A DNA stretch of 64,000 nucleotides from Rhodanobacter sp. 7MK24 (GTDB lineage Bacteria > Pseudomonadota > Gammaproteobacteria > Xanthomonadales > Rhodanobacteraceae): the NCBI RefSeq assembly GCF_014842995.1, contig NZ_JACYXL010000002.1:124001-188000 (forward strand). The letters are read 5' to 3'. Below are positions 9,026-18,322 of the stretch, in pieces; position 1 is the stretch's first letter, and each line of letters opens with the position of its first letter. Made by a program: the position numbers and the translations under genes. The notes beneath the pieces are model-generated. The model did no database searches. It saw only the letters and a program-made list of their open reading frames with translations, and had not been told where the DNA came from.

Positions 9026-9406
9026 ATGCCCCTCGTCCGCATCTCCCTGCGCCGCGGCAAGTCCACCGCCCATCTCGCCGCCTTGCGCAACGGCATCTAT
9101 GCCGCCATGCGCGAAACCTTCAACGTGCCGGAAGACGACCGTTTCATCCTGGTCCACCAGCACGAGGCCGAGGAATTCGACTGCGACCCGAACTACCTCG
9201 GCATCGCGCGCAGCGACGACCTGGTGATCGTGCAGATCGCCTGCAACAACACGCGCACGGTGGCGCAGAAGCAGGCGTTCTATCGCCGCGTGGCCGAGAA
9301 CCTCGCCGCCGATCCCGGCCTGCGGCCCGAGGATGTCTTCATCAACCTGCTGGAGACGGCCAGGGAGAACTGGTCGTTCGGCAACGGCATCGCGCAATAC
9401 GCGTGA
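9026..9406 (+). CDS. Tautomerase family protein (4-oxalocrotonate tautomerase-like)
   Basis: A 126-residue member of the tautomerase superfamily, in which the amino-terminal proline acts as general base. The chosen ATG at 9026 gives MPLVRISLRRGKS, so Pro-1 is exposed after methionine removal; GGAG lies 7 bases upstream. The protein is twice the size of the 60-residue 4-oxalocrotonate tautomerases and matches the longer subfamily with VPEDDRFILVHQH and ending in NWSFGNGIAQYA. It is the last gene of the operon controlled, by inference, by the divergent LysR regulator. Keto-enol isomerisation of an aromatic breakdown product is plausible. Confidence 0.85.
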   Translation: MPLVRISLRRGKSTAHLAALRNGIYAAMRETFNVPEDDRFILVHQHEAEEFDCDPNYLGIARSDDLVIVQIACNNTRTVAQKQAFYRRVAENLAADPGLRPEDVFINLLETARENWSFGNGIAQYA

Positions 9407-9412
9407 GCTGCC

Positions 9413-10354
9413 TCAGCGCGGAAGCACGCCTATCGTGCGCATCCATGCGTCCGCCAGATCGGTCCAGTGGGTGATCGGCATGTCCGTGCGCCGCACGCCG
9501 AAAGCATGGCCGCCGTGCGCGTACAGATGCATCTCTGTCGGAACGTCGGCGGCCTTCAGCGCAGCGAAATACGTCAGCGCCTGCTGCACGCCGTCCACAT
9601 TGTCGTCTTCGGCTTGCACGACGAAGGTGGGCGGCGTGTCGTGGGTGACGGGCACGTTGGGATTCAACTTGCCGTTCTCCAGCGCGAGATGCCCTGGGTA
9701 GATCGCCATCGCGAAATCCGGGCGCGCGCTTTCCCGGTCGGCTTCGTCCACCGGCTTGTACAAGCGCGTGCCGAAGTGCGTGCTGATTTCCGCCACCAGG
9801 AAACCGCCGGCGGAGAAGCCGACCACGCCGACCTTGTGCGGATCGATGTTCCATGCCTTCGCGTGCAGGCGCACCAGACCCATCGTGCGCTGCACGTCCT
9901 CCAGCGCCATCGTCGGCACCTCGTAGTCATCGGGCCGGCACTTGCAGTGCCAGTCGTAAGGCGCGCCCGGCACGCGGTATTTCAGCAGCACGCAAGTGAT
10001 GCCGCGCGAGGTCAGCCAGTCGCAGATCTCGGTGCCTTCCAGATCTATGGCCAGCACTTCGAAGCCCCCACCAGGGAACACCACCACCGCGGCGCCAGTG
10101 TTCTTCCCCTGCGGCGGATAGATGGTCATCGTTGGCCACGACACGTTGGCCACTTCCAGCCACGGTTTGCCCGCGATCAGATGCTCCTTTCGCAGTGCCG
10201 CGTACTCCGGCCCTGGCATCGTCTTCATGTCGGGCGGCGTGCCCGGCCACAGTGACATCTGCAGGTGGCCGGCGGAAGGCTGCCAGACTGTTTCCGCCGC
10301 ATGCGTGCCCACGCATGCGAACAGCAGGCCGAAGAACACTAGCCACGTTTTCAT
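9413..10354 (-). CDS. Secreted alpha/beta hydrolase (esterase/lipase-like)
   Basis: A 313-residue exported serine hydrolase. The ATG at 10354 is preceded by AGGGG and begins a clear signal peptide (KTWLVFFGLLFACVGTHAAE), so I prefer it to the upstream in-frame start at 10411. The nucleophile elbow is VVGFSAGGFL; an oxyanion segment VVVFPGGGFEVL and a late DDNVDGVQQAL plus HAYGGHAFG-like stretch (YAHGGHAFG) supply Asp and His. This pattern matches the acetyl-xylan-esterase/BD-FAE-like hydrolases, so cell-wall polysaccharide deacetylation is a reasonable guess. It converges on the tautomerase operon six bases away. Confidence 0.85.
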   Translation of the reverse strand: MKTWLVFFGLLFACVGTHAAETVWQPSAGHLQMSLWPGTPPDMKTMPGPEYAALRKEHLIAGKPWLEVANVSWPTMTIYPPQGKNTGAAVVVFPGGGFEVLAIDLEGTEICDWLTSRGITCVLLKYRVPGAPYDWHCKCRPDDYEVPTMALEDVQRTMGLVRLHAKAWNIDPHKVGVVGFSAGGFLVAEISTHFGTRLYKPVDEADRESARPDFAMAIYPGHLALENGKLNPNVPVTHDTPPTFVVQAEDDNVDGVQQALTYFAALKAADVPTEMHLYAHGGHAFGVRRTDMPITHWTDLADAWMRTIGVLPR

Positions 10355-10458
10355 GCTGCCCCTTTGCCTCGGTGCCCAACCAAGGCCTTTCTGTGGATGG
10401 AGGCTTGTCATTCTGCGACGCGGATCGGCTCGACCATGGTCGCAATGATGGATTTTTC

Positions 10459-11667
10459 ATGGCACGTTGGCCCGCAAGAACTTGTAGCATCCAGCGCTTC
10501 CCCATCAGCGGTCCCAGCGCATTGCACATTGCAAAAGACTCCGCAGCCCCGCCGGCTGGCAAAGACCATTACCTCATCCTCGACGGACTTCGCGGCGTCG
10601 CCTCCCTGATGGTGGTGCTGTTCCACATCTGCGAGGCATACAAGCCGGACCATCCGCTGACGCAGCCGATCAACCACGGCTACCTGGCTGTGGATTTCTT
10701 CTTCCTGCTCTCGGGCTTCGTGATCGCCTATGCCTACGACGACCGGTGGCAGACGCTGGGCACATGGGATTTCTTCAAGCGCCGCCTGATCCGCCTGCAG
10801 CCCATGGTCGTCATGGGCACGACGATAGGCGCGCTGCTCTTCTACTTCCAGGCGGGCGCGGCCTTTCCGCTGATCGAAGCTACGCCGGTTTGGAAGCTTT
10901 TGCTGGTGATGCTGGTGGGCTGGACCCTGCTGCCGCTGCCGCCGTCCATGGATATCCGCGGCTGGAGCGAGATGCATCCGCTCGACGGTCCGGCGTGGTC
11001 GCTGTTCTTCGAATACATCGCCAACATCCTGTACGCGGTTGGCCTGCGCAGGTTGTCGAACCGCTGGCTGGGCGTACTGGTCGCGCTGGCCGCCGCGTTC
11101 TTCGTGCAGCTCGCCGTGTTCGGCAAGCGCGGCGACGTGATCGGCGGCTGGGCCATCGATCCGGAGCAATTGCACATCGGCTTCGCCCGCCTGCTCTTTC
11201 CCTTCCTCGCCGGCATGCTGCTGATGCGCCTCGGCAAACGCATCCGGGTCAAGCACGCCTTCGCGGCCTGCAGCCTGTTGCTGATCGTGGCGCTGGCGCT
11301 GCCCCGCTTCGGCGGCGCCGACCGGTTGTGGTTGAACGGCCTGTACGAATCGCTCTGCGTGGTCGCGGTGTTCCCGCTCATCGTGGCCATCGGCGCCGGC
11401 GCAACGCAGGCCGACGGCCTGTCCACCCGTATCGCCGGATTCTTCGGCGAGCTCTCCTACCCGCTCTATATCACCCACTACGGCCTGATCTACGTCTATA
11501 CCGAGTGGGTGGGCGCGCACGAAGCGCTGCCCTTCGGCACCAAGTGTGCAGCGGGTGCAGCGGTCTTCGTCGCAAGCATCGCCATCGCGTATGCGTGCCT
11601 CAGGCTGTACGACCTGCCGGCGCGGAAGTGGCTGGCCACGAAGTTCCTGAAGCGCTCGGTCGGGTGA
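10459..11667 (+). CDS. Acyltransferase family 3 membrane protein
   Basis: An integral membrane acyltransferase of the OafA/NodX/OatA (acyltransferase 3) family. Such proteins transfer acetyl or other acyl groups to extracytoplasmic sugars. About ten hydrophobic helices follow the family's N-terminal motif LDGLRGVASLMVVLFHI, with the conserved catalytic histidine in that motif, and FFFLLSGFVIAY further on. No SGNH hydrolase domain is attached. The start is uncertain: ATG 10459 gives 402 residues with a non-conserved 35-residue leader, and a TTG near 10522 would shorten this. No glycan cluster is adjacent, so the acceptor is unknown. Confidence 0.87.
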   Translation: MARWPARTCSIQRFPISGPSALHIAKDSAAPPAGKDHYLILDGLRGVASLMVVLFHICEAYKPDHPLTQPINHGYLAVDFFFLLSGFVIAYAYDDRWQTLGTWDFFKRRLIRLQPMVVMGTTIGALLFYFQAGAAFPLIEATPVWKLLLVMLVGWTLLPLPPSMDIRGWSEMHPLDGPAWSLFFEYIANILYAVGLRRLSNRWLGVLVALAAAFFVQLAVFGKRGDVIGGWAIDPEQLHIGFARLLFPFLAGMLLMRLGKRIRVKHAFAACSLLLIVALALPRFGGADRLWLNGLYESLCVVAVFPLIVAIGAGATQADGLSTRIAGFFGELSYPLYITHYGLIYVYTEWVGAHEALPFGTKCAAGAAVFVASIAIAYACLRLYDLPARKWLATKFLKRSVG

Positions 11668-11689
11668 TGCCGATCCATTTCCCACGCAA

Positions 11690-11806
11690 CCATCCCGTCG
11701 CGTCCACCACGACGTAAGGATGGCATCGGCGCCGGCGCGCCTGGAGTCAGCAAGGGTTTCCAGTCCCATGGCCCTTTCGTCCAGCCAATCGTTCCGCGCG
11801 GCGATC
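11690..11806 (-). pseudogene. Decayed duplicate of the hemB 3' end
   Basis: About 88 bases here (from 11716) align with the 3' part of intact hemB (near 13590-13680) at roughly four bases in five, including 24 identical bases in a row. Weaker similarity runs on to about 11690. The minus-strand translation (DWLDERAMGLETL ... RRAGADAIL) mirrors Hem[11 protein letters not shown] ... KRAGADAIL, but there is a frame-altering loss near the end and neither a start nor the HemB stop is kept. It has the same orientation as hemB, so the two form direct repeats around the TetR/tautomerase/cupin block. It is a relic, not a gene. Confidence 0.8.
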
Positions 11807-11826
11807 CGCCGCGCCATGCCTTGGCA

Positions 11827-12411
11827 TCAACGCGCCTCCGCTCCTTCCAGCGCGAGCGCCGCTTTGCGCACCGCCGCGGCGATCGCTTCGCTGGTGGCGG
11901 GATCCTGCACCGCGCGCGCCATCGTCACCCCACCCATGAGCAGCGCCAATAGCGCAATCGCCTCCTCGCGCCGTGCCTTGGGCTTGCCGGCCAAGCCGGC
12001 GCCCATCGCCTCGATGACCGAGTGCAACTCTGTTTCGTACGCCTGCCTGACTTCGTCGCTGGCGCGCGCCACTTCGCTGGAGAGGCTTTGCAGGGCACAG
12101 CTGTCGGCCAGGTCGCAGGTACGGCGATCGCCCAGGTAGAAATCGATGAAGCCGCTGCGCCAGCGGCTGCCGAACTGCTCGCGCATCTGCTCGACGCCGC
12201 GCCGCAAATCCGCCATCCCCACGATGACCGCTTCGCGGAAAGCATCAGCCTTCGACTTGAAGTGCGCATAGAACGCCCCCGAGGTCACCTCGGCGCCCTT
12301 GGCCAGGCCATCGACGCCGCAGCCGCCAAACCCATGACTGCGAAACATCCGCCCAGCGCTCAGCAGGATCCTCCCCCTGCCGGCCTCTCTCTTTCCCGCC
12401 TTGTGTGCCAT
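11827..12411 (-). CDS. TetR/AcrR-family transcriptional regulator
   Basis: A 194-residue repressor with an N-terminal helix-turn-helix (RGRILLSAGRMFRSHGFGG ... VTSGAFYAHFKSKADAF) and a helical ligand-binding domain. I chose the ATG at 12411, preceded by GGAGG with 5-base spacing; an upstream TTG at 12423 is less likely. The intergenic region to the divergent tautomerase-like gene contains four CGATCG cores, one inside a perfect 14-bp palindrome. It is therefore very probably autoregulated and controls the divergent gene. The inducer is unknown. Confidence 0.92.
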   Translation of the reverse strand: MAHKAGKREAGRGRILLSAGRMFRSHGFGGCGVDGLAKGAEVTSGAFYAHFKSKADAFREAVIVGMADLRRGVEQMREQFGSRWRSGFIDFYLGDRRTCDLADSCALQSLSSEVARASDEVRQAYETELHSVIEAMGAGLAGKPKARREEAIALLALLMGGVTMARAVQDPATSEAIAAAVRKAALALEGAEAR

Positions 12412-12423
12412 CGAGGCCTCCAA

Positions 12424-12494
12424 ATAACGATCGCAATGTGGTACTTGACTACATAACGATCGTTATGAAACGATCGCCACGTCACGATCGTTAT
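12424..12494. promoter_or_regulatory. TetR operator array (ATAACGATCGTTAT)
   Basis: A perfect palindrome ATAACGATCGTTAT spans 12453-12466. Partial copies are ATAACGATCGCAAT at 12424-12437, AAACGATCG at 12468-12476 and ACGATCGTTAT at 12484-12494. The CGATCG cores start at 12428, 12457, 12471 and 12485, so the last three are spaced exactly 14 bases. A TTGACT hexamer at 12445-12450 could be a -35 element overlapped by the array. Location between divergent genes supports an operator. Confidence 0.75.
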
Positions 12495-12563
12495 ATGGCG
12501 CGCGTGACGCAGTCGCAAGGTTCACGACCCGATCAATCCACCGGATTCCTAGGAGTTATTGCC

Positions 12564-12989
12564 ATGCCCATTTCCATCCAGCTCAGCGAAGGCCTGCTTA
12601 CCCAGCAGGGCGAGCGTGAAGTATTCCCCCTCATCGCCGATGCGCTGCTGCGCGCACACGGCCTCGACGGCAACGCCTTCATGACGCCCAACGTCATCGG
12701 CCATGTGGTCGTGAGCCCCGAATCGACCAGCTACGCCGGCGGCCGGCCGCAATCGCTTGCCGTCGTCGAAGTGAAAGTACCGGCGGCGACCTTTCCCGAC
12801 GCCAACGTCAAACAGGTCTTCGTGGGCGAAGTCACCGACATCATCGACCGGCTCAAGGCCGGTTCGCACCCACGCGAACGGACCTTCGTCAACGTAACGT
12901 ACGCGCTCGACGGCGCCTGGGGCATCGGCGGCAAGGCATACACCAACGATGAGCTGGGCGCTGCGATCCAGCAGGCCGCCGCGGGCTGA
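12564..12989 (+). CDS. Tautomerase-like protein
   Basis: A 141-residue soluble protein starting MPISIQLSEGLLT, with proline directly after methionine and a beta strand like that of tautomerase superfamily members. AGGAG lies 8 bases before the ATG. The rest (AFMTPNVIGHVVV, SLAVVEVKVPAATF, ERTFVNVTYALDGAWGIGGKAYTND) resembles proteins annotated as tautomerase enzymes, but I recognise it less surely than the tautomerase at 9026. It is divergent from the TetR gene and most likely under its control; the cupin gene follows 62 bases later. Confidence 0.65.
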   Translation: MPISIQLSEGLLTQQGEREVFPLIADALLRAHGLDGNAFMTPNVIGHVVVSPESTSYAGGRPQSLAVVEVKVPAATFPDANVKQVFVGEVTDIIDRLKAGSHPRERTFVNVTYALDGAWGIGGKAYTNDELGAAIQQAAAG

Positions 12990-13051
12990 TGCCCTGACCC
13001 GCGCGGCATTGCCGCGCGTGGACCGCCGCATCATGCCCACGGAGCAATCGC

Positions 13052-13483
13052 ATGAAGATCGGAGCTCCATTTCGATCCATCCTGGCACTGGTCGCATCAC
13101 CGGCAATCGCCGCGGGTGCTGGTGGCGCGCCACCAGCACCACATCCCGCACCGACGCCGGCAGCAGTCAGCCGAATCGAACTCGAACATAGCAATGTACC
13201 GGGCACGGATATGGAAACCCGGATCTACCTGATCACCTTCGCACCGGGCACCGCAGCGCCCCTGCATCATCACCCGGTCGAGGGCATCGGATACATCGTC
13301 GAAGGCAAGGCACGCTCCGCATTTGGGACAGATGCCCCCGTCACCTTGTTCGCCGGACAAGGGTTTCGCGACCAGGCCATGACAGCCCATACCGTGTTTG
13401 CCAACGCCGATGCCCGAAAGCCGCTGAAATTCCTGGTGGCCTACACCGTCCGGAAAGGCACTCCGGTGATGGAAGTACCTTGA
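13052..13483 (+). CDS. Exported cupin-domain protein
   Basis: A 143-residue protein with a weak signal peptide (SILALVASPAIAAGAGG) followed by a Pro/Ala-rich linker and one cupin barrel at about residues 45-140. The barrel shows PLHHHPVEGIGYIVEG, giving the HxHxxxE metal ligands, and a later histidine in MTAHTVFANA. GGAG precedes the ATG. It lies in the accessory block behind the tautomerase-like gene and may share its TetR control. Catalytic or storage function cannot be told from a single cupin domain. Confidence 0.82.
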   Translation: MKIGAPFRSILALVASPAIAAGAGGAPPAPHPAPTPAAVSRIELEHSNVPGTDMETRIYLITFAPGTAAPLHHHPVEGIGYIVEGKARSAFGTDAPVTLFAGQGFRDQAMTAHTVFANADARKPLKFLVAYTVRKGTPVMEVP

Positions 13484-13496
13484 AAGTGGCCGTTCC

Positions 13497-13525
13497 ACGG
13501 GCCTGTCGATCGATGACAGGCCCGT
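13497..13525. terminator. Hairpin terminator between cupin gene and hemB
   Basis: ACGGGCCTGTC (13497-13507) and GACAGGCCCGT (13515-13525) form an 11-bp perfect stem with a 7-base loop. It starts 14 bases after the cupin stop and lies between two convergent genes. There is only a short T-rich tail, so termination efficiency is uncertain. Confidence 0.65.
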
Positions 13526-13544
13526 TCTGCCGGTGGCACCGGAA

Positions 13545-14567
<1,023 letters not shown>

Positions 14568-14641
14568 TTAGCTCCGCATGGCGAATCCCCTCGAAACCGC
14601 AAGCCCTACGAAGCATCAACATCAAACATACGCGATGCATA

Positions 14642-14653
14642 CACGGATCCGTG
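14642..14653. promoter_or_regulatory. 12-bp palindrome upstream of sedolisin gene
   Basis: CACGGATCCGTG is a perfect 12-bp palindrome 33 bases before the sedolisin start and about 105 bases from the divergent hemB start. It could be an operator or a leader hairpin. No known regulator consensus matches. Confidence 0.3.
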
Positions 14654-14686
14654 CAGGCTGCCCGCGCTCCCACGCGAGGAAAAATC

Positions 14687-16270
14687 ATGAACACGTCCCC
14701 ACGCCAGGCCGCCCATGCCGACCGTCCGCTGCCCGCAGGAGCGAGTTACCTCGGCCCGCACACCAGCCGCACCCCGTTGACGGTCACCGTGGTATTGCGC
14801 CGCATGGGGCAGCCGCCGACACCCGCGGCATGGCCACAGCGCCCGCGCTGGGCGCGCGGTGAATTCGGCGCGCACTGCGGGGCGGACCCGGCCGACATCG
14901 CCCGCGTGCGCAGCCATGCCGACGCATACGGCCTGGAGGAAGCCGGCTGCGAACCGCACCGGCGCGTGCTCCAGTTGCGCGGCTCGGTGGACGCGCTGCA
15001 ACGCGCGTTCGGCGTGCAGCTGGGACGTTACCGCTGGCCGGGTCTGCCCCAATACGTGGTGGGCTGCGAACAGGCGCCCGTTCTTCCGGCCGACGTCGCG
15101 CCGTCGGTGATCGCCGTGCTCGGCCTGGACGGTCGTCCGGTGGCCAGACCGCAGTTCCGCAAGCCGCTCGCAACGCCCAATCAGACCTACACGCCGCCGC
15201 AGATCGGGCAGCTCTACAACTTTCCTGCCAATGCCGATGGCAGCGGCCAGTGCGTGGCACTGATCGAGCTGGGTGGCGGTTTCAGCCAGACCGACCTCAC
15301 CTCCTATTTCACCGCGCTCGGCATCAGCCCGGTGCCCACGGTGACCGCGGTATCGGTGGCCGGCGGCAAGAACAGCCCCGGCGGCGAGGCCGATGGCGAG
15401 GTCATGCTGGACATCGAGATGGTGGGTTCGCTGGCGCCGGGCGCGGCGATCGCGGTGTATTTCGCACCCAACACCGACCAGGGTTTCTATGAGGCGATTT
15501 CCCAGGCCGCGCACGACACGCAAAACAAACCCTCGGTGATCTCGATCAGTTGGGGCGGCCCCGAAGCCAGCTGGAGTGCGTCCTCGCTCGCCGCAATGCA
15601 GAGCGCGCTGGAAGACGCCGCGGCACTGGGTGTCTCGGTGACCGTCGCCGCGGGCGACAACGGCTCCAGCGACGGCGAAAGCGACGGCCAGCCACATGTG
15701 GATTTCCCTGCCTCCAGTCCGTATTCGCTGGCCTGCGGCGGCACCACGCTGACCGCCGCCGCCAGCACGATCAGCAGCGAGGTGGTGTGGAACGAAACGG
15801 CCTCGAACGAAGGCGCCACCGGTGGCGGCGTGAGCACGGACTACGCCTTGCCGACCTGGCAGCAAGGCAGCAACGTGCCGAAGGCGCCGAACGGCTTCGT
15901 GGGCCGCGGCGTGCCGGATGTCGCGGGCGATGCCGACCCGCTCACCGGCTACCAGGTGCGCGTGGACGGGCAGGATCAGGTGATCGGCGGCACCAGTGCG
16001 GTGGCGCCGCTGTGGGCCGCGCTGCTGGCACGCTGCAATCAGTCGCTGGGCCGGTCCGTGGGCGACGTGCATGCGGCGCTGTACCAGATCGGCGAATCGG
16101 CCTTCCACGACATCACGCAGGGCAACAACGGCGCCTATGACGCAGGCCAGGGCTGGGATGCCTGTACCGGCCTGGGCAGTCCGGACGGCCAAATGCTGCT
16201 GGCCGCGCTGGCTGCGCAGAACACGACCGCCACAGGCATGGGCAGCTCACAAGGCCAGCGGAAAACCTGA
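14687..16270 (+). CDS. Sedolisin-type serine-carboxyl peptidase (family S53)
   Basis: An acid-active endopeptidase of 527 residues. An N-terminal pro-domain (about 1-180) is followed by the subtilisin-fold catalytic domain. The Glu/Asp/Ser triad is visible as E238 and D242 in GEVMLDIEM and S437 in GGTSAVAPLWAA; the oxyanion aspartate is D324 in AAGDNGSSDG. The calcium site near the C-terminus is DITQGNNGAYDAGQGWDACTGLGSP-like. GAGG lies 7 bases before the ATG. Unusually, the N-terminus (NTSPRQAAHADRPLPAGAS) has no signal peptide, although related xanthomonalisin and pseudomonalisin are secreted. Confidence 0.93.
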   Translation: MNTSPRQAAHADRPLPAGASYLGPHTSRTPLTVTVVLRRMGQPPTPAAWPQRPRWARGEFGAHCGADPADIARVRSHADAYGLEEAGCEPHRRVLQLRGSVDALQRAFGVQLGRYRWPGLPQYVVGCEQAPVLPADVAPSVIAVLGLDGRPVARPQFRKPLATPNQTYTPPQIGQLYNFPANADGSGQCVALIELGGGFSQTDLTSYFTALGISPVPTVTAVSVAGGKNSPGGEADGEVMLDIEMVGSLAPGAAIAVYFAPNTDQGFYEAISQAAHDTQNKPSVISISWGGPEASWSASSLAAMQSALEDAAALGVSVTVAAGDNGSSDGESDGQPHVDFPASSPYSLACGGTTLTAAASTISSEVVWNETASNEGATGGGVSTDYALPTWQQGSNVPKAPNGFVGRGVPDVAGDADPLTGYQVRVDGQDQVIGGTSAVAPLWAALLARCNQSLGRSVGDVHAALYQIGESAFHDITQGNNGAYDAGQGWDACTGLGSPDGQMLLAALAAQNTTATGMGSSQGQRKT

Positions 16271-16345
16271 AATCCGCGGCGCATAACGCCAAATCCGCGT
16301 CGAAAACCAGCCTGCGCCGTGCGCGGCGTGGTCGCGCCAAGCTTC

Positions 16346-16355
16346 CATACGTATG
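16346..16355. promoter_or_regulatory. Palindrome CATACGTATG upstream of glucokinase
   Basis: A perfect 10-bp palindrome 77 bases before the glucokinase start, in the 160-base gap after the sedolisin gene. It could be an operator for a sugar-responsive regulator; nothing else supports this. Confidence 0.25.
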
Positions 16356-16431
16356 CACACAGTGGACGTACACCGGCCTGACAAGGCACGCTTACCGCTT
16401 GTGCTTGTGCGCTACTGCAGGTTTCTCCCCG

Positions 16432-17445
16432 ATGCCCCATGGAAATTCCCCCACCCTGCTCGCCGATCTGGGCGGTACCAACGTCCGTTTCGCGCTGGCC
16501 GGTGACGACACCTCCACTCCGCTGCGCATGGACAGTATCCGGCGCTACCGCGTCAAGGATTTCAACTCGCTGGCCGATGCTGCACGACGCTATTTCGCCG
16601 ACAGCGGCTGCAGCGCATCGCAGGCGGTGATCGCTGCGGCGGGCCGCATCGCCAACGGCGAGACGGTGAAAGTCACCAACAACCCGTGGGCGATTTCGGC
16701 ACCGACGCTGCAGGCCGAGCTCGGCATGAACGCCGTGCACCTGGTGAACGACTTCGCCGCGCAGAGCATGGCGGTACCGCTGCTGGCCGCCGACGCGCTG
16801 TCGCCGGTCGGTCCACTGAGCGCGCCGGTGCTGGACCAGCCGCAGTCGCAGACTTTCGTGGTGATGGGCCCGGGCACCGGCCTGGGCGTGGCCGGCCTGC
16901 TGTGGCGCGACGAGCAATGGATCGTGCTGGAGAGCGAGGGTGGCCATGCCGGCTTCGCCGCGCACACCACCGAGGATGTGGAGATCCTGCACCGGCTCAA
17001 TGCGCGCTTCGGCCGCGTTTCCAACGAACGCATGATCTGCGGCAACGGCCTGGTGAACCTCTACCTCGCCCTGGCCGACATCGCAGGCCAGCCGGCCGAG
17101 GAATACACGCCCGAGGACATCACCTCGCACGCCGAGGCGCATAGCGACCCGTTGTGCGTGCGCACGGTGGAAACGCTGGCCGGCATCTTCGGCAGCGTGG
17201 CCGGCGACCTGGTGCTCAGCCTGGGCGGATGGGAGGGTGTGTACCTTACCGGCGGCGTGCTGCCCTTCCTGCTGCCATGGCTGCATCGCGGCGGCTTCCG
17301 CGAACGCTTCGAGGCCAAGGGGCGCTTCCGCGAGACGATGGAACGCGTACCCACGCTGGCGATCGTCCATCCCGAACCGGGCCTGCTCGGCGCAGCGGCC
17401 ATCGCGCTGCGCGCGGCCGGACACTCGCTGCTGCCGCGCCGCTGA
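16432..17445 (+). CDS. glk: Glucokinase
   Basis: Phosphorylates glucose to glucose 6-phosphate with ATP in the cytosol. The 337-residue protein belongs to the bacterial Glk family (not ROK). The N-terminal phosphate loop is LLADLGGTNVRFAL; the sugar-binding regions VNDFAAQSMAVP, MGPGTGLGVAGL and ESEGGHAGFA follow, and LTGGVLPFLLPWL sits near the end. ATG 16432 gives normal family length; a start at 16399 would add non-conserved residues. The HAD phosphatase gene begins 17 bases after the stop, so the two are probably co-transcribed. Confidence 0.95.
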   Translation: MPHGNSPTLLADLGGTNVRFALAGDDTSTPLRMDSIRRYRVKDFNSLADAARRYFADSGCSASQAVIAAAGRIANGETVKVTNNPWAISAPTLQAELGMNAVHLVNDFAAQSMAVPLLAADALSPVGPLSAPVLDQPQSQTFVVMGPGTGLGVAGLLWRDEQWIVLESEGGHAGFAAHTTEDVEILHRLNARFGRVSNERMICGNGLVNLYLALADIAGQPAEEYTPEDITSHAEAHSDPLCVRTVETLAGIFGSVAGDLVLSLGGWEGVYLTGGVLPFLLPWLHRGGFRERFEAKGRFRETMERVPTLAIVHPEPGLLGAAAIALRAAGHSLLPRR

Positions 17446-17462
17446 CCGTCGGAACCGCACCC

Positions 17463-18146
17463 ATGCCACGCCGCAATACCAGCTTCCTGTTCGATCTCGA
17501 CGGCACCCTCGTCGACAGCGTCTACCAGCACGTGCTGGCGTGGAAGGAAGCGCTGGATGCCGAAGGCATCGATCTCTCGGTATGGCGCATCCATCGCCGC
17601 ATCGGCATGAGCGGCGGCCTGTTCACCCGCGTGCTGCTGCGCGAGACGGGGTTGGACATCACCGAGGAACGCCGCCAGCGGCTCTACGACGCCCACGCCG
17701 AAGCGTTCAACCGGTTGCACTCACAAGGCGCGGTGAAGCCGTTGCCCGGCGCGCGCGAACTGCTGGCCTATCTCACCGACCAGGACATCCCCTGGGCCAT
17801 CGCCACCAGCGGCCAGATGCGTACCGCGATCCACAACCTCGATGCCCTGGGCGTCGATCCCGCCAAGGTGCCGGTGGTGACGCGCGACCAGGTGCGCCAC
17901 GCCAAGCCTGATCCCGACCTGTTCCTCGCCGCCGCCGAGCGGCTGGGCGTGGACGTGCTCCACTCCATCGTCGTCGGCGACAGCGTGTGGGACATGCTCG
18001 CCGCGCAGCGCGCCCGCGCGATCGGCGTGGGCCTGCTCAGCGGCGGCTACGGCGAGGACGAACTCACCCGCGCCGGCGCGCTACGCGTCTACGAGGATCC
18101 CGCCGACATGCTGAAGCGCATCGACGAGGTGGCTGCACGCAGCTGA
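17463..18146 (+). CDS. HAD-superfamily phosphatase (phosphoglycolate phosphatase-like)
   Basis: A 227-residue hydrolase of HAD subfamily IA. Motif I is FLFDLDGTLVDS with the nucleophile Asp; motif II is AIATSGQ; motif III lysine is in HAKPDPDLFL; motif IV is VVGDSVWDM. An alpha-helical cap lies between motifs I and II. The closest families are phosphoglycolate phosphatase and beta-phosphoglucomutase, and the substrate cannot be fixed. Its position directly behind glucokinase suggests a sugar-phosphate role. Confidence 0.88.
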   Translation: MPRRNTSFLFDLDGTLVDSVYQHVLAWKEALDAEGIDLSVWRIHRRIGMSGGLFTRVLLRETGLDITEERRQRLYDAHAEAFNRLHSQGAVKPLPGARELLAYLTDQDIPWAIATSGQMRTAIHNLDALGVDPAKVPVVTRDQVRHAKPDPDLFLAAAERLGVDVLHSIVVGDSVWDMLAAQRARAIGVGLLSGGYGEDELTRAGALRVYEDPADMLKRIDEVAARS

Positions 18147-18322
18147 GCGACCCGCCGCCGCGCGCCGGAATGGGTTGGTCGGCGAGCCTTTGGTTACGCC
18201 GCAACGTCTGGCTTTGACTGCATTCTCACCCGGCTGTCGCCACCCTCTCCCGAAGAAACAGGGACTCGCCAGCCAAGCCTTCGACCGATCCATCTGAGGA
18301 GCGCCAAGGAGAGACGACAGCC

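Noticed and set aside
12564-12989. Calling the tautomerase-like gene a certain 4-oxalocrotonate tautomerase
   Set aside because: Pro after Met supports the superfamily, but length and sequence differ from the classical enzyme, so I kept a cautious name.
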